From Pyropia haitanensis (Eukaryota > Rhodophyta > Bangiophyceae > Bangiales > Bangiaceae), in assembly GCA_008729055.1 (NCBI GenBank), contig SDUX01000008.1, forward strand, positions 4,117,756-4,181,755: a DNA stretch of 64,000 bases. Reading direction: 5' to 3'. A program made the translations under genes and the position numbers. Every line of letters begins with the position of its first letter. Position 1 is the first letter of the stretch. The notes below the pieces were generated by a model. That model made no database searches and was not told the origin of the DNA. It worked only from the letters and a program-made list of their open reading frames with translations. This document shows, piece after piece, positions 54,056 through 63,900 of the stretch.

Positions 54056-55960
54056 TCACTCCCCCCCCCCCCAGGCGGTGCCCCCCCATTCGGCACCCCC
54101 CCCGTCGCCCCTCCCCCATCCCCCCCCCCCTCCACCTCCTCTGGCAGCCGCACAAAGCACAGGCCGTTGCGCGCGCGGCGCTCCCGGTCCCACCGCCCCA
54201 GCCGGTGCTCCGCGCCGACCGCGGCAACGACGACGCGCCCCCCCCCATCGGCGGCGAGGCCATTCACAAACCCCCAGCCGACGCCCACCGCGCCGACCGG
54301 GCGGAGGGTGCCGCGCCCCCCCCCGCCCCCCACCGCCGCCGCCCACACACGCACCGCCCCGTCGCCCGCGCCGCTCACCACCGTATCCGACCGGCGGAGC
54401 GCGGCGAGCGCGGCGATCCAGCCGCGGCAGCCGGCGGGCTCGCCGCGGCTGCCGCGGCTGCGGCTGCTGCTGCTCGCGGCGGCGGCGGCGGCGGCGCCGC
54501 CCCAGCCGCCCCGCCCGTCGGGGGTCACGGGCGGCGGCGGCGACGCGTGCGCGCCGCCCACCGCCGCGACCGGCCGCTTCTTGGCCACCGACCAGAGCGA
54601 CAGGCCGCCCGCGGCGCTGCCCGACACAAACGCGCCCTCGGCGGTCATCGCGACCGCGTCAATGGCCACGTCGCCGGCGGGCTCCCGGAAGAGCAGCTGG
54701 GTGCCCTCGCGGATCTTCCACAGCCGCACCGAGCCGTCGGCGCCGGCCGAGACCGCCCGCTCCCGCGCGAGCGCGTGGATCGCCCCGACGCCCGCGCCGT
54801 GGCCATACAGCGAGTCCACGTACGCGCGGGCGCCAACGTCCCAGATCTTGACCGCCCGGTCCGCGCCGCCCGAGTAGAGCGTGCCGGCGCCTTGGCGAAA
54901 CGCGAGCGCCGCGACCGCCCCGCGGTGGCCCGCGAGCACCGCCACCATACCCGCCGCCGGCGATGCCGCCGCCGTCGAGCCGCCACCGCCGCCGCCGCCG
55001 CCACCACCCACCCGCCCATCCCACAGCCGCACCAGCCCGTCGCGCCCGCCCGACGCCGCCACCCGCCCGTCATCCGTCAGCGCCACACCCAACACATCCC
55101 CAATGTGCCCCCCCGCCGCGGACGGCGTCCGCCCGTGCGCGCGCTTATCCCCCGCCGCGTACACCCGCAGCCGCACGCCCGTCGCCACGTCCCACACGAG
55201 CAGGCACGAGTCCTTGCCGCCGCTCACCGCCGTCGCCCCGTCCGCGGTGAGCGCGACGCAGGTGGGCGGCTTGTGGTGGCCCCGCACGGAGCGGCCAACG
55301 ACGCCGGGGAGGGTGCGGGCGAGGCCGTCCGCGCGGGCGGTGACGGCGCGGCCGGTGGCGGCCGCCGCCGCCGCCGCGAGCCGCGTGTTGGCCGCGTCCC
55401 CGGCGGACCGCGTGATGCCCCGCGCCTCCTCATCGTCCGACGTGGCGTCCGTGTCGGACGCGTCATCCGCGGCGGCGGCGGCGGCGTCTGCGGCGGCACC
55501 GCCCGCCCGCCGGCGCGCATCGTCGCGCGCGCCACCGTCGGCGTCGGCGTCGGCAACGTCGGCGTCTGCCTCCTCGTCCGACGCCATCCCCAGCTGCCGC
55601 AGGTACGCCCGCGCCAGCCGCCCGCGCTTCTCCGCGGGCGTCTCGTCCTCGTCCGACGAGTCACGCCCACCGCCGGCCGCCGGCGCCCCCCCCCCCCCCC
55701 CCCGTCGTCCCCCTCCTCCCCCCCACTGTCATCGCCAAGCAACAAGGACGCGCCGCCGTCCGAGTCACCCCCGCCCCGCTCCCCGTCGGTCGGCAGCAGC
55801 GGCCGCGCCGACGCGAGCGGCCGGTCGGGCCGCCGCGGCGGCGGCGACGGCGGCTCCACGTCCACGTCGCTGTCGATTTCCTCGTCCGCGTCGACGCGAC
55901 CGCGGGCGCGCTTGGTGGGGGGGGGGCGCCGCCGCCGCCGCCGCCCCGGCCGCGTCCCCT

Positions 55961-55991
<31 letters not shown>

Positions 55992-56033
55992 CCGCCGCGG
56001 CCGCCACGGCGGAGGCTACGGCCGCCGCCATCA

Positions 56034-56068
<35 letters not shown>

Positions 56069-56095
56069 CCCGCCGGGGCGCTGCCGTTTGACCAT
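54056..56095 (-). CDS. RRP9: U3 snoRNP WD40 protein RRP9/U3-55K (frame breaks)
   Basis: This WD40 protein binds the box B/C motif of U3 snoRNA for 18S rRNA processing. ATG 56095 gives MVKRQRPGGGG. An NLS-like TKRARGR and acidic DADEEIDSDVDVEPPSP follow, then the family segment SSDEDETPAEKRGRLARAYL, RQLGM. WD repeats span about 55300-54140: CVALTADGATAVSGGKDSCL, LLVWDVATG, GDVLGVALTDDGRVAASGGR, DGLVRLWDG, TLYSGGADRAVKIWD, RAVSAGADGSVRLWK, AFVSGSAAGGLSLW, TVVSGAGDGAVRVW, ending VAAVGAEHRLGRWDRERRAR, NGLCFVRLP. The last piece matches GVGQEHRLGRW at the end of human U3-55K. Frame changes occur at C/G runs 55690-55704 and 55915-55926. The stop at 54056-54058 needs one more near 54060-54130; without it the frame runs on to 53473, antisense across the Nopp140 tail. 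Confidence 0.85.
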
Positions 56096-57922
56096 CGGGG
56101 GGGGGGGAAGGCGGGCGCGGCAGAGCCCCAGACTCCAGTAAAGGGGAGAGGAAGAAAGAGGGATAGGACGGGGTACAAGAGGACAGGAACAGTGGGACGC
56201 AGCAGCAGCGTGGACGAGGGGGTACAGCGCTCGTCTGCAACAGCGGGCGACCAGGTCCAGGCAGGGGGGGCTGGCGGGTGGTGCTAAGCACAGAGCCTGG
56301 GTGGTGGGGGGGTGGGTAGAGAGAAGTGCCCGGCGTCTCGGCCGCCGCACCGCGCCGACGACGGCGGAGGGAGGGGACCGAAGCGGCCGAAACGGATCCG
56401 TAATGTAATTGAGCTGGCTGCGCTCACCCTAGGATTTTTTTCAAGTTGATGAGTGGATCACGGGAGGCAGGGCATGTCAACGTCGATCGATTGAGTCCAA
56501 GCGCGTAGCTCGAGTCGATGCACGGCCGCGGGCGGCCGACGTTGCGTCCTGCGTCGTCCCGCGGAGTCGCGCCGGCCGCGGAGGCAAGAGTGCAGCACCG
56601 GGGGTGGTCGTCGCGGCCACGGTGTCCCGCCCCCACCCCGCACGTGCCGGCCAGCACGCATCTGCGGGAAGCACTGGCGGGGTCCCTCGCTACGGGGCCC
56701 GCTTTCCGACGTCCCTTGCTGTGGGGACCCGCTGGCCAACCTCCCTCTCCCTCCTCGTTGCGCCGCCCCCACCCTGACCTGCTCCCACCCGTGATCGGCT
56801 CCTCCCGTCGGGTGGTGGCGGCCAACCGAAATATTTTTACCCGCGTCCGTGGCCGTCAAGGCGACCAGTTAATGGCTCGCGCCGTCTCTCCCGCCCGCCG
56901 CGTCGTTGGGCACGTGCCGCGGATACCAGGTGGGGGAGGGAGGGGTACGGATGGGGCGTCTTGGACCCCTTCTCCTTTGCTTTGTCACCCCCTCCCTCCC
57001 TCTTCCTCTCCTGTGGGCGGCATGCTCTCCCCTGGGGGGGAGGGTTGCGGGTGGGCGTGTGCCCCGCCGCGGGCCAACTGACGCCACGCAATTGCACCGC
57101 GTATGGGGCGGGGCAGCGGCCGCGCTCCGCCTTATGCCCGTTTTCCCCCCTCTCTCCGAGTGGGTGAGTGAGGGGGGGTGATGTCGGAACGAGCGTTTCT
57201 GTTTCTTTCCTGGTGGGGGGGGGGGGATGAGGTGACGGGGTGGGCGGGAGCGAACGAGCGTTTCTTGTGCCCCTGCCCTTCCCGCTCCCCTCCCGCACAC
57301 CCCTCTGGCGGTCTTTTCCTGCCCGCGATTTTCCTTTCTTGTTGCTTCCTCGTGGCGTCCGTGGCGGCCGCGGCAGTGGGGGGTGTCCCTTTCCTGTGCG
57401 GGCGGGTGTGAAGCACGGCCGCTGCTGCCGCGGCGCTGCGGTGCTGTCTACCCGGGGGGGGGGGGGTGGGGGCGGCAGGCCTGCGCGGGGGGGGTGGCGG
57501 CGGCAGCGCGGACAGGGGGCAGCGAGCGCACGTCGGCGGTGGCGTTTGCGGGTCGCACCGCGCCGCCGCCCCCAACCGCCCGGTCACCGTTCCCCGCACT
57601 GTTCCGCGCTCGCTGTGGTTGCCACGCGCCGCTGCCGCCGCCGCCGTTGTGCACGGCTGTGTTGCGACACGGGGCCGACCGGCGGCGGCGCTGCCCCCTT
57701 CTCCGGCGTTGGCGTGACGGTGGGCGGGCGGTCCCGCCGCCCCCCGCCCGCTTTGCGGTGCCAGCCGGGTGGTCGGGCTTGGCTTGGTGGGGGTGTGTGC
57801 ACCGGGGGCGGTGGGACGACGGTGACGGCGGCGGCGGCGGCGGCGAACCAGACGTGGGGGGGTGTGGGGGGGGCGGCGGCGGCGGGTGTGTGCGGCCCAG
57901 TGTCCCCGACGCGCGCGCGTTC
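56096..57922. promoter_or_regulatory. Divergent intergenic region between RRP9 and the giant acidic repeat protein
   Basis: No protein-like frame was recognised. It opens with a G12 run (C-rich on the RRP9 sense strand) directly upstream of the RRP9 ATG. 56400-56460 is AT-richer. 57440-57480 and 57860-57890 are G-rich. The giant gene's frame is also open for some way upstream of ATG 57923 (ending PSVPDARAF), so its true start could be earlier. Confidence 0.35.
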
Positions 57923-60900
57923 ATGGAGACAGAGGATGAGCTAAGCGCGGGCGGCAGCGAGAGTGACTTTGAGAGCGATGGCGCGCTCGCGCACCGCCGC
58001 TCCAGCATCCTGGGCGTCCTCAGCCGGAAGCTCGCCCCCCCGGACGGGAGCGACGGGGAGGTGGAGCTGCTGCTCGAGGACTTTCGCAAGCAGGCCGTCA
58101 GCTTGCTCGACCGGCTGTGTGTGACCAATGGCGGCAGCGAGGGCGGCGACGACGACGACGTTGGCGGCGGCGGGTCGGCCCAGCCGGTGGGCGGCGGCGG
58201 CGTCGGCGGCAGCAGCAGCCCGAGCGCCAGCTGGATGGCCGTTGTGTCTGCGGGGCGGCTGCACCTCGAAGCGTTCCAGACCGCCGCGCTGGCCTACCTG
58301 GCGCCCATCTCGGGCGACGCCTCGACGGCGGCGGCCGAAAAGGCGGCGGGTGCGTTTGACGAGGCCATGACCTACCTGGACGAGGAGGTGGCCGAGACGG
58401 GCGTGGACGCGGTTGACACGGACCGGGAGGCGCTGAAGGAGGTGGCCGCCAACATTATGATTGCGCTGGGCCGCCTCCACGCCAGCCGCCAGGCCGCAGA
58501 GGAGGAACAGGAGGCAGATGCCGCCGCTGTGGCCTCGGAAGCGGCCGATACTGCCAGCCGCGGCAGCCGCGGTGGCGGGAGCCCCCTGTCGCGCACCCCC
58601 ATGGGTGCTGTGGCTCCATCGGTCGAGGCGGACGACGGCGGCGAGACCGAGTACGAGGATATGCTCGACGCTGACGACGGCCTTAGCGACGAGGACTCGG
58701 CGGACTTTGTGGACGCCCGCAGCGAGCCATACGAGGATGACATCTCGTCTGGGCTGGCGGCGGCCGCGCAGGGTGACCGCGCAGGGATCTTGTCGCCGTC
58801 GCGGCGTACTACTACTGCAAAGTCGGCAGATGCGGATGCTGCGAGCCCGTTTGGGGGCACGCCCCCCTCTGTCCTCGCCGAGACGGCGGCGGCCCGGGAG
58901 GCAGTGGTGCCAGAGCCAAAGGGGGTGCGGGTGGCATCGGCGAGTCCCCGACGAGAGGCAGTCGAGTGCGGTACCCCCCCTCTGCTGGAAGCGGCTTGCG
59001 GTGGCGGCGCTTCTCCCCCCGGTTCACCCCCATCAACGAACGCGGTGGGCGGTGGCAGCAGCGGCGGCGACGCGGTTGCTGGCGGCCGTGCCATCACTAC
59101 CCAGTGTGTGGCAGAGGAGCTTCTGAATGACGCGTTCGGCTCGGACGCGTCAGACCTGGAGGGCGGACCCCCCAGCGGCCCGCTACCTGCGGCCGAGGTA
59201 CTGCGCTCGTCTTCCGGCTCTGTGACGGGTGTGTTGGCTGAGGTGGCATCCCCAGCATTGGCCGCGGGGTCGCCCCAAGTCTCGGCCGAGCTGGCGCCTG
59301 AGGCGTTGGCCGAGGCGGCCTCTCAGTCATCCTCCGAGTCGCGTACGCCACTATCTCTATCGTCAGCCGGTCAAGAACCACCCGCGTCTGCAGCTTTCAC
59401 GTCCCCTGGGGCATCGGCAGCCTCTCCGGCCACGTCACTGCCGGCACCGATTGTGGGCTCCGTTCTCCCTGGCAAACCCGCGGACGTTTCCGACGCTGCA
59501 GAGGCGACGGGACCCGCTGGCCGCAAAAGTACCACGCCCGCGGCCGAGGCCGCTACTTTGTCGGCCGGCACACCGTCTACTGACCACGCGGCGGGCGACG
59601 TGGTCCCGCCACCTGAAGGGACGCCGCCTGCAGAAATGGCGGCGCTGCGGGGTCGTCCGAGTGGCGACAAGGTCGAGGCAGCCCCACCTGCTGACCGCCC
59701 TACCGACGCGTCGCCGTCTACAGCCCCTTCGACGGGCGTGGTCGCCACGCTCTATACGACGCCACCACCGGGTGTTCGCCTGGGTGTGCCGGCGGCCGGT
59801 GAGGCGACTGTCGGGCCAGATGCCTCTGGCGCCTCCGTGCCTTCAGGGTTGCCTGTTTCGCCCGTGTCTGTGCCCCCAGAGCTGTTTTCGACGCCGACCG
59901 CCTCCGCCGGCAGGCCGGTTGTTGGGCCCGAGGCGCCCGTCACGCCAGTCGCAGCCCCGACGAAATTGGCGACCAATCCGGCTGAACGCAACGGGGGTGC
60001 CGCGGCTGGAGATGGTGCGAAGGGCGACGCGGACGAGGAGATGACGCCACGGTCCACTCGCGAGCTGTTGGACGCGCTCGCGCAGGAGTCTGCTGGGCTC
60101 GAACGGCTTTTGCGGGATGAATCGATTGGGGACGACCCAGCCTCGGCGGTGGACAACTCGACGCCGACAGAGAATGCCTCATCGAAGCCGCCTGCGACTT
60201 CTACCACCCCCCAGTGGCCCGACGCCAGCGAGCGTGGATTTACGTCCGCTCCGTCGCCACCCACGCCTTCAAAGTCTCCAGCGGCAGTCAAGCGGCCCGT
60301 TGTCACATTTTGTGCCGCGCGTATGGCAAAGGCGGCCGCTGAGACAGATGCGTTCCTGGAAAAGGCGCTGGGCGACGGTGGCGATGACGACGCGCTGGAC
60401 GACGCCGGGGTGGACTCGTCCGACGATGACCGAGCGCCTCCAGTGTCGAAGAACACGGCGGGGATGCTGGCGGCGGCAGCGTCAACGGATGCGTTTCTGG
60501 AGACGGCGCTGGACGATGACAGTGGCGTGCACGTGGATGACACCGGGGTCGACTCGGAAGCTGAGGACGACAAGGCTGCTGCTAGTACGAAGCCTGTTCC
60601 GTCTGCTGCCGATGCACGCGCTGAGACACCTGTGACCGCTGGCGAGTCACCCGACGTGGCTCCGCGCTCTGCCTCGCCTGCACCACCTGTAGCTGCCCAG
60701 CCACGGGATGCCCAGTCTGAGAGGAAGAGTGCGCCACTGGAGACGTTCTGTGCAGCTCGCATGGAGCAAGCTGCGACGGAGACCGATGCGTTTCTGGACA
60801 AGGCTCTTGGCAGCAATGACGATGACGACGCGCTGGACGACGCCGGGGTGGACTCGTCCGACGATGACCGAGCGCCTCCAGTGTCGAAGAACACGGCGGG

Positions 60901-63900
60901 GATGCTGGCGGCGGCAGCGTCAACGGATGCGTTTCTGGAGACGGCGCTGGACGATGACAGTGGCGTGCACGTGGATGACACCGGGGTCGACTCGGAAGCT
61001 GAGGACGACAAGGCTGCTGCTAGTACGAAGCCTGTTCCGTCTGCTGCCGATGCACGCGCTGAGACACCTGTGACCGCTGGCGAGTCACCCGACGTGGCTC
61101 CGCGCTCTGCCTCGCCTGCACCACCTGTAGCTGCCCAGCCACGGGATGCCCAGTCTGAGAGGAAGAGTGCGCCACTGGAGACGTTCTGTGCAGCTCGCAT
61201 GGAGCAAGCTGCGACGGAGACCGATGCGTTTCTGGACAAGGCTCTTGGCAGCAATGACGATGACGACGCGCTGGACGACGCCGGGGTGGACTCGTCCGAC
61301 GATGACCGAGCGCCTCCAGTGTCGAAGAACACGGCGGGGATGCTGGCGGCGGCAGCGTCAACGGATGCGTTTCTGGAGACGGCGCTGGACGATGACAGTG
61401 GCGTGCACGTGGATGACACCGGGGTCGACTCGGAAGCTGAGGACGACAAGGCTGCTGCTAGTACGAAGCCTGTTCCGTCTGCTGCCGATGCACGCGCTGA
61501 GACACCTGTGACCGCTGGCGAGTCACCCGACGTGGCTCCGCGCTCTGCCTCGCCTGCACCACCTGTAGCTGCCCAGCCACGGGATGCCCAGTCTGAGAGG
61601 AAGAGTGCGCCACTGGAGACGTTCTGTGCAGCTCGCATGGAGCAAGCTGCGACGGAGACCGATGCGTTTCTGGACAAGGCTCTTGGCAGCAATGACGATG
61701 ACGACGCGCTGGACGACGCCGGGGTGGACTCGTCCGACGATGACCTGGCACCGCCGGTGTCGAAGAACACGGCGGGGATGCTGGCGGCGGCTGCATCAAC
61801 GGATGCGTTTCTGGAGACGGCGCTGGACGATGACAGTGGCGTGCACGTGGATGACACCGGGGTCGACTCGGAAGCTGAGGACGACAAGGCTGCTGCTAGT
61901 ACGAAGCCTGTTCCGTCTGCTGCCGATGCACGCGCTGAGACACCTGTGACCGCTGGCGAGTCACCCGACGTGGCTCCGCGCTCTGCCTCGCCTGCACCAC
62001 CTGTAGCTGCCCAGCCACGGGATGCCCAGTCTGAGAGGAAGAGTGCGCCACTGGAGACGTTCTGTGCAGCTCGCATGGAGCAAGCTGCGACGGAGACCGA
62101 TGCGTTTCTGGACAAGGCTCTTGGCAGCAATGACGATGACGACGCGCTGGACGACGCCGGGGTGGACTCGTCCGACGATGACCGAGCGCCTCCAGTGTCG
62201 AAGAACACGGCGGGGATGCTGGCGGCGGCAGCGTCAACGGATGCGTTTCTGGAGACGGCGCTGGACGATGACAGTGGCGTGCACGTGGATGACACGGGAG
62301 TGAATTCGGAGGCAGACGGTGATCAGCCTGCTGAGTCTACGGTTTTGGGTGCCAAAGCGTGCCCTGCTGTGGTTGAGGCTGCGTTGGCAACTCCCGGCGA
62401 GTCTGTTACTAAGGTGGCGCGAGCCAATGACGACGCGCCGGGGACTGACATGTCCCAGTCCACGCCGCCTGTGGCTGCCTTGGGTGGCACCGGCGCCGTT
62501 GGCGCGGCTCTCGAACAACCTTCCAGTGTTTTCACGCCACCGCAGTCCCAGGACGATGCTCAGATGCGGACTGCTGCGGTCGACACGGACGGGGTCCTCG
62601 AGCAGGCGCGAGATGGTGATAGTGGGGCCCACGTGCACGAGACGGGGGTGGACTCGGAGCAGGGTGGGAAGCCGAAGCGATTGTCGTTGACGTCTTCTGT
62701 CAGGTCTGGCTCCTCTGCTACCGGCGCCACTCCACATCGTGCTCTGTCGCCTCCTGGAAGCACCGGGTCATCAGGTCAAGCGACTGTGGCCGTCGGCGGC
62801 TTGTCATCCTCGTCTCCGCCTGCGTCTGAACCACGGAGCAGCTCTACTCATCGTGCTGGGTCGACCTCGCCCTTCACCAGCGGTGGTTCCACGTTAAGGT
62901 CGCCAGACGTACGCAACACTGCCGCAGAAGAGGCTGATGAAGTCGCGGCAGCCGCGGCTGGAGCCAATGCTTACCTCGAAAAGGCGCTGGCAGAGGGCGG
63001 CGAAGACGTGGACGACACCGGCGTCGACTCGGACGCGGACGGTAGCCAGGCCAGCGGGGGTGAAGCGAGGGAACGGTCAATGGCAGCAGCTGCGGCTGAA
63101 GCCGACGCATTTCTGGCGCAGGCGCTCGGGGATGACGACGACGCAGATGTGGACGACACGGGCGTGGACTCGGACGCTGCGCCTAGCGAGGACGTACAGC
63201 CAGAGGCAGAGGAACGGTCCATGGCCGCGGCTGCGGCAGAGGCGGACGCCTTTCTCGAGATGGCACTTGGGGACGATGGCGGCGCCAATGTGGACGACAC
63301 TGGGGTTAACTCAGACGCTGAGCAGGAGCCCACCAACACCACTGACCGCGGGATGGTGGCCGCTGCGGCTGAAGCGAATGCCTTCCTGGAGAAGGCGCTC
63401 GGCGATGATGGTGACGAGGACGTGGACGACACGGGTGTCAACTCCGATACCGAGCCGGTCGCTGAAACTGCTGGGTCGGGCAGCCGCGCGCTGGCCAGTT
63501 CGTCTGGCGAGGTGCGTGCTGAATCATCCAGCCCATCGGGAGGGGGCATGCCTTCAGTTCTCAACAGGCTCCGTGGCTTTGCTCATTCTCTCGCAAACAA
63601 TGCTGCCACCGGCACGCTTGGCAGCATTGCCGTTGCGGGTGCAGTGGCCGGCGGCGTCGACATTGATTCGGCCAAGAAGAAGCTGTCTGACCTCGACGTG
63701 TTGCTCGGGATTGGTCCGGAGCCGGCTGCCGAGGACGATGGCTTTGAGGACTTTGAGGCCGCCTCCAGTGAGGAGGAGGGAGCGGGGCAGTGGGGCGAGG
63801 CCTCGGATGGACGCCAAGGTGGTGGCGGTATTGGGAGCGACCCAGTGACTCCGCGCCGGTCGAGTGTGCCCAGCGATGCGTCATCCTCTCCGCTCTTTGG

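Noticed and set aside
60382..62294. CRISPR-like or other regularly spaced repeat array
   Set aside because: Units are contiguous 438-bp coding repeats in a eukaryotic gene, without short repeats and unique spacers.
59752..62295. Long minus-strand ORF (847 aa, Ser/Ala-rich repeats) across the 438-bp array
   Set aside because: The plus-strand frame is open for 2026 codons including unique flanks, with coherent acidic repeat modules; the minus frame is only the complement of the repeats.
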